Source: JAQYVL01 sp964578935 (lineage in GTDB: Bacteria > Desulfobacterota > Desulfobacteria > Desulfobacterales > SURF-7). Taken from it: 16,826 nt of DNA. This document shows positions 1 to 6,853 of this stretch, piece after piece. How positions within the stretch are numbered: position 1 is the stretch's first letter; each line of letters begins with the position of its first letter. The stretch covers positions 1 through 16,826 of the forward strand of contig CAZOEW010000071.1 of assembly GCA_964578935.1 (NCBI GenBank), read 5' to 3'. The translations under genes and the position numbers were made by a program. The notes below the pieces were generated by a model that had not been told where the DNA came from, searched no databases, and was given only the letters and a program-made list of their open reading frames with translations.

Positions 1-1
1 G

Positions 2-571
2 TATTTATTCCTCTGGCTCATTGTGCCACCTGCCATAGCCTTTCTGATAAGCTGGACTGCCGGCACAGCGTATAATGTGCGCTATGCGATAACTTCGCTT
101 CCGGCATTTACTCTTATGGTCGGGTTTGGACTGGCAAGACATGGGCGGCTGTTTGCCGTTACGGGACTTGCTCTGCTTGTTATCATCTCTTTTGTGTCCA
201 TTGCCCGGGATCGATTGAATCCCCGTTATGCCAGAGAGGATATCCGGTCAGCTTCCAAATACCTGGAAACGGCTGTTGAAAAGCAGGACCGCATTTATTC
301 CTGTTCATCGTGTGTCAGTTCGGTCTTCGAGTACTATTATAAGGGATCGCATAAAATTGAGTCATTGCCTGTTCGGCCGGTTGAAACCGAGGATGACGTT
401 CATAACATATTGAAAGTATTTTCAGAAAACCAACGACAGACATGGCTGGTTCTGAGTCGTGACTGGGAGGAAGATCCAGACGGTCTGTTGGAAAAAGAGC
501 TGGCGAAGAATCAGAAAGCTGCGCTGGCAGCCGTTTTTCCGGGTGTGAAAATTTATCGGATCAAAAAATAG
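2..571 (+). CDS. C-terminal part of a membrane glycosyltransferase (GT39/PMT-like), 5'-truncated by the window edge
   Basis: The frame is open to the left edge (Y-L-F-L-W-L-I-V...), so only the last 189 codons are visible. The visible part has three hydrophobic segments: about residues 1-18, 29-46 (containing RYAITSLPAF) and 50-68. A soluble tail of about 120 residues follows, presumably extracytoplasmic. The motif R-Y-x-x-x-x-L-P-A-F at the start of a membrane helix is typical of the last helices of PMT/ArnT-type GT-C enzymes, which transfer sugars from polyprenyl-phosphate donors on the periplasmic face. A CSSC pair sits in the tail. The next gene, 105 bp downstream on the same strand, is another membrane glycosyltransferase, suggesting a surface-polysaccharide locus. 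The catalytic N-terminal part is outside the window, so substrate cannot be inferred. A GTG in the visible region (position 23) is probably internal. Confidence 0.7.
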   Translation, partial: YLFLWLIVPPAIAFLISWTAGTAYNVRYAITSLPAFTLMVGFGLARHGRLFAVTGLALLVIISFVSIARDRLNPRYAREDIRSASKYLETAVEKQDRIYSCSSCVSSVFEYYYKGSHKIESLPVRPVETEDDVHNILKVFSENQRQTWLVLSRDWEEDPDGLLEKELAKNQKAALAAVFPGVKIYRIKK

Positions 572-676
572 GGTTGGGTTTTAAGCCCATGTTTTCCCTC
601 GGTGCCGGATCAGGGCAGCAAGGTGAAAATTTGGGGAAAGCTTGCGTATCTCTATGATTTATAATACAAAACAGCC

Positions 677-2257
677 ATGAACAATCGGACAAATCAAATG
701 CCGGGATGGCTTGAAAAAAGTATTTTCTGCATACTGGTTGCCGTCGGGGTAATGGTGGGCGTGAACTTGCTGGCCTACTTGTGGGAACACCTCGTTGCCA
801 GAGGGATGCCCATTCTGTGGCTGTTTTTGTTTGTCTATTTTTTCGTGGCTTGTATTTTCCAGCTTTTTTTTGTGTGGTACCTGTACAGCCGGTTTAAAAA
901 GCGAAAAATTCCGGAAGCACCCATTGGATTGTCCGTGGACGTTTTTGTTGCTGCCTATAATGAGCCCATGTGGATCGTGGAAAGGGCGCTTCAAGCAGCC
1001 CGAAACATCAATTACTCCCATGTCACCTACCTGCTGGATGACAGTCCGGAAGGTGTCTATAAAGACCTTGCCGAAAGATTGAAGACGGAATATCTCACGC
1101 GGGAGGGCAACCTTCATTTCAAAGCGGGAAATATAAACAGTGCCCTGGAAAGAACTTCCGGAGAGTTGATCGCCATATTTGATATTGATCATGCGCCTGA
1201 TCCGGAGTTTCTTGATCGGACACTGGGTTTTTTTGATGATGAACGCATTGGTTTTGTGCAGGTGATGGAAAGTTTCTGCAATGCGGAAGAAAATTTGATT
1301 GCAGAGGCATCCGCACAGACCGCAGTGGAATACTTCAACATTACGCTGACCTGCAAAGATCAGGTGGGGGCCTGCAGCCATCATGGCTCCAATGCCGTTA
1401 TCCGGAGAAAAGCCCTGGAGTCGATCGGCGGCTATCGTCCGGGATTGGCCGAGGATCTGGAGACCTCCATCGCGATTCACAGCAGGGGTTGGAAATCGGC
1501 CTATGTCTGCGAACCCCTTGCCCCTGGATTAACGCCCTCCAGTTTTCAGGCATTTTGTAAACAGCAGCTCAAGTGGTCCCGGGGTGTATTTGAAGCTGCC
1601 TGGAATTCTTTTCGGGAAAAATCGTTTTTTAAGCTTACATGGCATCAGAAATTATCCTATGGGGTGCGGTTTTATTATTATATCGTGGGATTTTCTTTTT
1701 TTTGCGGGATGAGTTTTACACTGCTTTACCTGTTCAGGCAGGATGCGGTTGTTTATGAAGGCTTTCTGGCCAGGCTATTGTCTCTGTCCGTTATTTCATT
1801 GCTGATCCGGTATGTTATGCTTCGCGCATGCGGAACCGAACCACTTGCCAGAAAAGGAGTTCATTTTAAAGGCGCATCACTGGTTTTATCGATCTGGCCG
1901 ATTTATGTGCTGTCGTTGATTTGCACACTCGCGCGGATCCGGATACCGTTTATAAGCACGCCCAAAGAATCTGGAAGCGGTCATATTGATTTGCGGACAG
2001 TCTTACCGCAAATGATCATGTTTTGTGCTCTGTTGACGGGAGTCGTCTGGAAAGTGATCCACTGGAACGAGGGATCTGCACCGTTGACGGTACTTTTCGC
2101 GATGATGCTGCTGGGACAGCACTGGATGCTTTTCGCGGTGATATGGAAAAGCATCAGAGAGGCATTCCGTAACCCCATGTTGAATGATATTCAGCCTGAA
2201 ATGCAGGTGGACCGGGCTGGATTCAGGAAAACCCAATCTAAACGGAAGAAAAATTGA
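677..2257 (+). CDS. Cellulose-synthase-like family 2 membrane glycosyltransferase
   Basis: A 526-aa processive-type GT2. N-terminal helices lie at about 15-35 and 45-67. The cytosolic GT-A domain covers about 85-310, followed by about five more helices to residue 490 and a basic tail (SKRKKN). Visible catalytic motifs are DDS at 121-123, DxD (D169-I-D171), the base-type AED (E259-D260) and the acceptor motif QQLKW at 296-300, a Lys variant of QxxRW. FISTPK at 425-430 resembles the BcsA gating loop FxVTxK. There is no PilZ domain, so no c-di-GMP control is evident. The family polymerises or transfers UDP-sugars while extruding the glycan. A stop codon at 662-664 forces the start to be at or after ATG 677. 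No clear Shine-Dalgarno precedes it; Met8 is an alternative start. The polymer made is unknown; cellulose itself is only one possibility. Confidence 0.88.
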   Translation: MNNRTNQMPGWLEKSIFCILVAVGVMVGVNLLAYLWEHLVARGMPILWLFLFVYFFVACIFQLFFVWYLYSRFKKRKIPEAPIGLSVDVFVAAYNEPMWIVERALQAARNINYSHVTYLLDDSPEGVYKDLAERLKTEYLTREGNLHFKAGNINSALERTSGELIAIFDIDHAPDPEFLDRTLGFFDDERIGFVQVMESFCNAEENLIAEASAQTAVEYFNITLTCKDQVGACSHHGSNAVIRRKALESIGGYRPGLAEDLETSIAIHSRGWKSAYVCEPLAPGLTPSSFQAFCKQQLKWSRGVFEAAWNSFREKSFFKLTWHQKLSYGVRFYYYIVGFSFFCGMSFTLLYLFRQDAVVYEGFLARLLSLSVISLLIRYVMLRACGTEPLARKGVHFKGASLVLSIWPIYVLSLICTLARIRIPFISTPKESGSGHIDLRTVLPQMIMFCALLTGVVWKVIHWNEGSAPLTVLFAMMLLGQHWMLFAVIWKSIREAFRNPMLNDIQPEMQVDRAGFRKTQSKRKKN

Positions 2258-2306
2258 CCGCATCCTGAATGAACAAAAGAAGGATTTGTCAGGCCGGTAT
2301 CAGAAG

Positions 2307-2350
2307 AAAAGGGGCATCTCTCGGATTATCCGATGAAATACCCCTTTTTT
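2307..2350. terminator. Bidirectional rho-independent terminator between the GT2 gene and csp
   Basis: AAAAGGGG (2307-2314) pairs with CCCCTTTT (2341-2348) and is followed by further T. The apex is a perfect TCGGA-tta-TCCGA hairpin (2321-2333), and short pairs bridge the two stems (2316-2317 with 2338-2339; 2319-2320 with 2335-2336). Read on plus, the stem ends in T6. Read on minus, it ends in CCCCTTTT after the csp stop. It therefore fits a shared terminator for the convergent genes ending at 2257 (+) and 2369 (-). Confidence 0.88.
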
Positions 2351-2368
2351 GTACTTAGAATTGACGGA

Positions 2369-2569
2369 CTAGCTTACGGTAACATTTACCGCGGCAGGGC
2401 CTTTTTGGCCTTGTTCAATTTCAAATGTAACCCGGTCGCCTTCATTAAGGTTCTTAAATCCTTCTGCATTAATTCCTGTATGGTGAACAAATACATCCGG
2501 ACCGTCTTCCTGCTCAATAAAGCCGTAACCTTTGCTGCTATTGAACCATTTTACGATTCCATTAACCAT
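2369..2569 (-). CDS. CspA-family cold-shock protein
   Basis: A 66-aa single OB-fold (cold-shock domain) protein of the usual family length. Both nucleic-acid-binding motifs are present: RNP1 (KGYGFI, residues 13-18) and RNP2 (VFVHH, 26-30). The N-terminal GIVKWFN is also typical. Such proteins bind single-stranded RNA or DNA and act as RNA chaperones in the cytoplasm; they may be cold-induced or constitutive. The start is well supported: AAAGGAGG lies 8 nt before the ATG. The gene has its own leader of about 220 bp after the upstream lipoprotein gene and its own terminator, so it is probably a monocistronic unit. Which csp paralogue it is cannot be told from the sequence. Confidence 0.96.
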   Translation of the reverse strand: MVNGIVKWFNSSKGYGFIEQEDGPDVFVHHTGINAEGFKNLNEGDRVTFEIEQGQKGPAAVNVTVS

Positions 2570-2696
2570 CGTGGCATCCTCCTTTTAAAATATTTCTCAT
2601 AGTTCCAGACTTTAGGCTGCCACTTTGAAAAATGGATCTTTCCTTTAGAACGAAACCGGCCCTCCACTAAGGAAGGACCTTTATTGATTAAGCAGC
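2570..2696 (-). promoter_or_regulatory. Putative long structured 5' leader of csp
   Basis: This stretch lies between the proposed csp promoter and its ATG. It can form a GC-rich hairpin, plus-strand coordinates 2658-2679: minus-strand GGTCCTTCC-TTAGT-GGAGGGCC, one bulged T. The strong Shine-Dalgarno AAAGGAGG follows about 75 nt later. Long, structured leaders are known for CspA-family mRNAs. The TCCTT inside the hairpin arm is complementary to AAGGA in the Shine-Dalgarno, which would allow an alternative pairing. The folding is inferred by eye. Confidence 0.35.
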
Positions 2697-2724
2697 ACAA
2701 TAACACATTTTTAGGAAAAAGCAA
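2697..2724 (-). promoter_or_regulatory. Possible sigma70-type promoter for csp
   Basis: On the minus strand TTGCTT (-35; plus coordinates 2719-2724) is followed after 16 nt by TATTGT (-10; 2697-2702). The match is 3/6 and 4/6, so it is a modest candidate. It would give a leader of roughly 120 nt. No better-spaced pair was seen in 2570-2792. Confidence 0.3.
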
Positions 2725-2792
2725 TCTAATTCTATGAATATTTTTGACAGCCGCGGGTTTTGTGGAACTGGTCTTATATCTTGCGCCTGATG

Positions 2793-3221
2793 TCATCTCG
2801 TTTTTTCGATGTTTGTTTTCTGATCTTCCACCTTCTGACTCCATTCATCACTTTCACCAAGATATATTCCGGCTAGATTGTTGAATTCAAGTGCCTGGGC
2901 GGTATTTCCTTTCATCAGCCATGCTCTTGAAAGATGGTAGTAGTTTTGGCCTTCCTTCGGGTCGAGGCTGATTGCACGTTCAAGCAGATTGATCGCATCA
3001 TCCGGCTTTCTGTTTTCAAGGAGGTTGCAGGCTCTCTCTCTGAATTCTCCAGCAGCCTTTGCACGGGCATCAATGCCTGCCTGTTCAGGTATAATGGCAG
3101 GATGGCTTTTAATATCTTCTCCTGCTTTATTTTGCGGGGCTGTGGGCCGCCACAGGCTGCAGCCGGAAAGAAGAACCACCAGGGTAAAAATCATTGTTAT
3201 CGCTTTGTTTTTATTTGCCAA
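2793..3221 (-). CDS. Small TPR lipoprotein; candidate LpoP-like activator of PBP1b
   Basis: A 142-aa lipoprotein precursor. The charged N-terminus (MANKNK) and hydrophobic core end in the lipobox LLSGC, with the acylated Cys at 21. Ser22 at +2 favours outer-membrane sorting. A Pro/Ala-rich linker of about 30 residues follows, then two tetratricopeptide-like units (about 56-90, with DDAINLLERAISLDP; and about 91-122, with YYHLSRAWLMKGNTAQALEF). The start is TTG, inside the last codons of mrcB (11-bp overlap), with AAAGGA 9 nt upstream. Starting at the next Met (residue 10) would remove the basic n-region, so TTG is preferred. Overlap implies translational coupling to PBP1b. In Pseudomonas, LpoP is a TPR lipoprotein encoded next to PBP1b that activates it. 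The same arrangement here suggests the same role, but this is inference from architecture and position. Confidence 0.85.
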   Translation of the reverse strand: MANKNKAITMIFTLVVLLSGCSLWRPTAPQNKAGEDIKSHPAIIPEQAGIDARAKAAGEFRERACNLLENRKPDDAINLLERAISLDPKEGQNYYHLSRAWLMKGNTAQALEFNNLAGIYLGESDEWSQKVEDQKTNIEKTR

Positions 3222-5505
3222 ACGATTTTATTCCTTTCATGATTTTGTCGAATATCTGAACGTTATGGACCGTGCAGGTGTTATCCGGCACATTTTCCTC
3301 CAGAAAGACCTCTTCTTTTGTTTCCGGACAGGCAAAAGTTTTGGGCAACAGTCCTGACTCGGGGCAGATCTTTTTTTTTACGACCCCTGGCGGAATCTGG
3401 AACCAGGTTCCGGAAAGATTTTGGGGGATCGAGCGCATCAGATTCGCCCAGATGGGAAGCGCGGCGCCCGAGCCCGTGGCATGAATGGAATCACCATTAT
3501 CAAATCCAACCCAGACTAGTGCCAGGATATCGGGTGTATATCCGATAAACCATGCGTCCCGGAAGTTGCTGGTTGTTCCTGTTTTGCCCGCGACAGGAAA
3601 CGATATGCCGTAATTTTTCAGGGAACCGGCAGTGCCTTCGACAACCGCAGTTCGCAGCATGGAAGAGATAATAAACGCTTTTGCGGGAGAGATCAACCGT
3701 TCAATCTGCATATGCCTGCGGTTCAAAATAGCACCGGAACTGTTTTGCACATTTTTTAATGACAGGGGGTAGGGCTGTACCCCGTCTGCGGCAAAAACGC
3801 AATAAGCCCTTGCAAGCTCAAGAGGAATTGCTTCAAAAGCGCCGAGCGCGAGAGAAGGATAGGGATTCAGGGGGGTGGAGAAATGAAATGATCGGGCCTG
3901 TCGTATAATTTCATCCAGGCCGGTCTGCATTGCAAGATCAACGGTTGCACGATTATGTGACTTGGCAAGAGATTCCCTCATGGAAACCAGGGTGTCCGGA
4001 GTCGGTTTGAAATTTTGTGGTATCCATTCCCCCTCTTCTGTCAGGTATGCTTTGGGTGCGTTTGAAAAAAGAGATGCCGGTGTAAATTTGTCGAGAGCCG
4101 TGAGAAAGACAAATGGTTTGAATGCGCTGCCGGTCTGCCTCCGGGCCTGGGTAATGCGGTTGAACTGGCTTAAGCTGTAATTTCGACCGCCTGCCATGGC
4201 GAGTATGTAGCCGGTTTTTGGCTGTATCACAACGATTGCTCCCTGAAGCCGTTTTTCAGGAAGGCTTTGCCGAACTGCCGGTTTGATGTTTTCAAGGTGT
4301 CTAAGGCCCTCTTCAAGTGCGATTTCAGCAGCTTTTTGAATTTGCGTATCAAGGGTTGTATAAATTGAAAGCCCCAGACTGGACAGGTCTTCCTCGGAAT
4401 ATAAAACCTGTAACTGCTGATACAGATAATCCATAAAATAGGGTGCCCTGCGCGGATGCGCCGCAAATCCAGCCGTTTCTACCGGGGCTGCAATCAGCGC
4501 CTGGAGCTTTTCTTCAGCGAGCCATCCGTTTTTGACCATGGCACGGAGCACGCTGTTTCTTCGGGACAGACAGGTATTCGGGTTGATATAGGGAGAATAC
4601 CGGTTCGGGCCTTTGATCAAACCGGCAATCATCGCGGATTCAGGAAGGGACAGTTCATCAACGGGCTTTCCGAAATAGAAAAAGGAGGCCTCGCCAACGC
4701 CATTGATCGATTCCGATCCTCTTTGCCCCAGGTAAATTTCATTAAAATAAATTTCAAGAATTTCATCCTTGGTATACCGAACCTCCAGAATCAGAGCGAT
4801 AAGAAGCTCCTTTGCTTTTCGTGAGATTGTTCTTTCCGGTGTCAGGAAATAGTTTTTGGCCAGTTGCTGCGTGATGGTTGACCCGCCCTGGCGGATTTCG
4901 CTATGTCTCAGATTTTTGTACAACGCCCTGATAATACCGGTTACAGATATTCCGTAATGATCATAATAGTGATTATCTTCAATCGCCATCACCGCTTTGA
5001 TCAGGTGATCCGGGATATGTTTTATGGAAACAAGCTGCCGTCTTTCCCGCTCCGGTCCGAAAAACAGCATCAGTTCTTCGGGTTCAAATTCAAATATTGA
5101 AAGCGGTTCCTGGGTGTCAAACCGGGTCATGGATTCGATCATATCTGCCTGAAACCGGATTCGAAGCGGAAATCCTTTCCGATTCACTCCCTGGAAACCT
5201 GCATCGTAAAGGTAGATATTCACATTGTCAGAGGAAACTTTCATTTCTCCTTTTAGCTTCGGCAAACCATCGATCTGCCGGTATCGATGTCGATGAAGTT
5301 TTTCAAAAAAGGAGGGTAAGTTCAGTCGCTGCCCCGGATATATTATTGTTGTATCGGAATATACCCGGGAGGGAATCTGCCATCTTTTTTCGGCAAAACG
5401 AGATTCAACGTGATTGGATAAATTCCTGAAGTAGAAAAACAGAATGATGACAAATGCCAGTAAGATTATCAGGAATAATAGTAAAAGCTTTTTAAATCCA
5501 AACAT
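3211..5505 (-). CDS. mrcB: Bifunctional penicillin-binding protein 1B (glycosyltransferase/transpeptidase)
   Basis: A 764-aa class A PBP that polymerises lipid II and cross-links the glycan on the periplasmic face of the inner membrane. A short cytoplasmic N-terminus and one helix (about 6-27) come first. A UB2H-like region (about 40-145) marks the PBP1b rather than the PBP1a type. The GT51 domain (about 155-330) carries the catalytic E176 in EDNHYYDHYG, and GGSTITQQLAKN. The transpeptidase domain (about 370-690) has S460-A-F-K463 (SxxK), S516-H-N518 (SxN) and K641-T-G-T. All active-site motifs are intact. A C-terminal tail has four Cys (714, 726, 744 region). AAAGG precedes the ATG by 8 nt. 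The stop lies inside the lipoprotein gene, so the two are likely co-expressed. Nine A's at 3371-3379 (minus reading) encode KKK near the C-terminus. Confidence 0.95.
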   Translation of the reverse strand: MFGFKKLLLLFLIILLAFVIILFFYFRNLSNHVESRFAEKRWQIPSRVYSDTTIIYPGQRLNLPSFFEKLHRHRYRQIDGLPKLKGEMKVSSDNVNIYLYDAGFQGVNRKGFPLRIRFQADMIESMTRFDTQEPLSIFEFEPEELMLFFGPERERRQLVSIKHIPDHLIKAVMAIEDNHYYDHYGISVTGIIRALYKNLRHSEIRQGGSTITQQLAKNYFLTPERTISRKAKELLIALILEVRYTKDEILEIYFNEIYLGQRGSESINGVGEASFFYFGKPVDELSLPESAMIAGLIKGPNRYSPYINPNTCLSRRNSVLRAMVKNGWLAEEKLQALIAAPVETAGFAAHPRRAPYFMDYLYQQLQVLYSEEDLSSLGLSIYTTLDTQIQKAAEIALEEGLRHLENIKPAVRQSLPEKRLQGAIVVIQPKTGYILAMAGGRNYSLSQFNRITQARRQTGSAFKPFVFLTALDKFTPASLFSNAPKAYLTEEGEWIPQNFKPTPDTLVSMRESLAKSHNRATVDLAMQTGLDEIIRQARSFHFSTPLNPYPSLALGAFEAIPLELARAYCVFAADGVQPYPLSLKNVQNSSGAILNRRHMQIERLISPAKAFIISSMLRTAVVEGTAGSLKNYGISFPVAGKTGTTSNFRDAWFIGYTPDILALVWVGFDNGDSIHATGSGAALPIWANLMRSIPQNLSGTWFQIPPGVVKKKICPESGLLPKTFACPETKEEVFLEENVPDNTCTVHNVQIFDKIMKGIKSFGK

Positions 5506-5555
5506 TTATTTTGCCTTTGCGGGGTATTTTTTAATATGGATCCGGAATCAGGACT

Positions 5556-5586
5556 ATTATATAAAACTATCCTTGAAATAATTCAA
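5556..5586 (-). promoter_or_regulatory. Sigma70-type promoter for the mrcB-lipoprotein operon
   Basis: On the minus strand TTGAAT (plus 5581-5586) is followed by overlapping -10 candidates: TATATA at 17-bp spacing and a perfect TATAAT (plus 5556-5561) at 19-bp spacing. An inverted repeat, TTGAA-ATAA-TTCAA (5573-5586), covers the -35 and could be an operator. It lies about 50 bp upstream of the mrcB ATG in the divergent region with the radical SAM gene. Confidence 0.55.
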
Positions 5587-5653
5587 ATGATTAAAATTAA
5601 AACAGGATAAAGATACCATTGAGTTTTTTGGAAGGTTCACATAAGGAGTACCC

Positions 5654-6586
5654 ATGAAATCCTATGAAGCCGCCTATATAACGACCTATAAATCTGGAGA
5701 GCTGATTCAGAAGATTGAAAAGGCCCGTCAGCTTTTAAGCCCGTGCACGGTTTGCCCCCGGAAATGCGGCATTGACCGCCTGAATGGAGAAACCGGTTTG
5801 TGCATGACCGGAAAATCCGCCATGGTCTGCAGTTTCCACGCGCATTTTGGAGAAGAGGCTCCTCTTGTGGGAACCCGGGGTTCGGGAACAATTTTTTTCA
5901 CGTACTGTAACCTGCTGTGCAGTTTTTGTCAGAATTTTGAGATCAGTCATGAAGGAGAAGGTCAAATCGTCAGTGACCGGCAGATTGCGCAGATGATGCT
6001 GATGCTTCAGAAAGAGGGGTGTCACAACATTAATCTGGTTACCCCTTCCCATGTTGTCCCTCAGATCCTTGCAGCCCTCCCGTATGCTATAGAAGGCGGA
6101 TTGTCTGTCCCTCTTGTTTACAATACCGGTGCATATGATCGTTTGGAAACCCTGAAACTGCTTGAAGGTGTATTTGACATTTATATGCCGGATTTTAAAT
6201 TCATGGATGCGGAAATTGCCGAGATAACCTGCATGGCGGGAGATTATTCGATAATCGCGAAGAGCGCTCTAAAGGAGATGCATCGTCAGGTCGGAGATCT
6301 GGTTATGGATGAATCAGGTATCGCAAAACGGGGACTTCTGGTGCGGCATCTGGTGTTGCCGGAAAATCTCGCGGGAACAAAAGAGGTGATGCGGTTTGTT
6401 GTCAGAGAAATTTCACCGGACACCTATGTGAATATCATGCCTCAATACCGTCCCTGCGGCAATGCACGTAAAACGCCCGGTCTCAGGCGGCGAATTACGG
6501 AGAAGGAGTTTGAAGCAGCCATGGACGCGGCAAAGGATGCGGGCATACTCCGGCTTGACACCAGAAAACGGACCTTTATGATTTGA
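5654..6586 (+). CDS. pflX: PflX-type radical SAM protein (COG1313, PFL-activating-enzyme-like)
   Basis: A 310-aa cytoplasmic radical SAM protein. The cluster motif is C85-x3-C89-x2-C92 in YCNLLCSFCQNFEIS, which binds the [4Fe-4S] that cleaves S-adenosylmethionine. Upstream lies a second Cys set, C31-x2-C34-x3-C38 with C50, typical of COG1313 and suggestive of an additional metal site. Other family signatures visible are NLVTPSHVVPQ, the YNTGAYD segment and YMPDFKF. The family is named after pyruvate formate-lyase activase, but its substrate is not established and no PFL gene is in view. AAGGAG lies 6 nt before the ATG, making the start secure. It diverges from mrcB. The assembly gap begins 99 bp after its stop, so its downstream context is incomplete. 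Confidence 0.88.
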   Translation: MKSYEAAYITTYKSGELIQKIEKARQLLSPCTVCPRKCGIDRLNGETGLCMTGKSAMVCSFHAHFGEEAPLVGTRGSGTIFFTYCNLLCSFCQNFEISHEGEGQIVSDRQIAQMMLMLQKEGCHNINLVTPSHVVPQILAALPYAIEGGLSVPLVYNTGAYDRLETLKLLEGVFDIYMPDFKFMDAEIAEITCMAGDYSIIAKSALKEMHRQVGDLVMDESGIAKRGLLVRHLVLPENLAGTKEVMRFVVREISPDTYVNIMPQYRPCGNARKTPGLRRRITEKEFEAAMDAAKDAGILRLDTRKRTFMI

Positions 6587-6594
6587 CAGGAAAA

Positions 6595-6616
6595 GGATCT
6601 CGGCAAGGGCAGATCC
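6595..6616 (+). repeat. Hairpin after the radical SAM gene
   Basis: GGATCT (6595-6600) and AGATCC (6611-6616) form a 6-bp inverted repeat with a 10-nt loop, just after the stop codon at 6586. No T-tract follows, so it is not a classical intrinsic terminator; it may stabilise the 3' end. Confidence 0.35.
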
Positions 6617-6639
6617 AGTAAGAGGGCATAAAGATTCTA

Positions 6640-6668
6640 TTGATATTTTTTGATTTCTCAATTATTTT
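6640..6668 (+). promoter_or_regulatory. Possible promoter for the genes beyond the gap
   Basis: TTGATA (6640-6645; 5/6 match to TTGACA), a 17-bp spacer, and TATTTT (6663-6668; 4/6 match to TATAAT), in a very AT-rich stretch. It points towards the gap and the protease operon. A CAATTA/TAATTG inverted repeat (6659-6677) overlaps the -10. Whether it drives the operon depends on what the gap hides. Confidence 0.4.
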
Positions 6669-6685
6669 GATTAATTGTCTTCTTT

Positions 6686-6785
6686 NNNNNNNNNNNNNNN
6701 NNNNNNNNNNNNNNNNNNNNNNNNNNNNNNNNNNNNNNNNNNNNNNNNNNNNNNNNNNNNNNNNNNNNNNNNNNNNNNNNNNNNN
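6686..6785. other. Assembly gap of 100 N
   Basis: Exactly 100 undetermined bases, the conventional placeholder for a scaffold gap of unknown size. The true distance between the radical SAM gene and the protease gene is therefore unknown, and missing genes cannot be excluded. The flanks are AT-rich on the left. On the right they form a small hairpin (AAAGG..TA-TGAA-TACCTTT, 6786-6805) ending in T's, which could be the remnant of a terminator. Confidence 0.97.
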
Positions 6786-6853
6786 AAAGGGTATGAATAC
6801 CTTTTTGCCGGATGGTTATTGTATAGAAAAAAGGGAGGATTGGTCATTCGATC

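Noticed and set aside
582..594. Terminator after the GT39-like gene (GGGTTTTAAGCCC)
   Set aside because: Only a 3- to 5-bp stem with a G-T pair and an interrupted T-tract; too weak to call, and the genes may be co-transcribed.
659..1480. Long antisense open frame (273 codons) opposite the GT2 gene
   Set aside because: It lies entirely over a gene with intact catalytic motifs, its translation is low-complexity and resembles no family, and it lacks a ribosome-binding site. It is a shadow frame.
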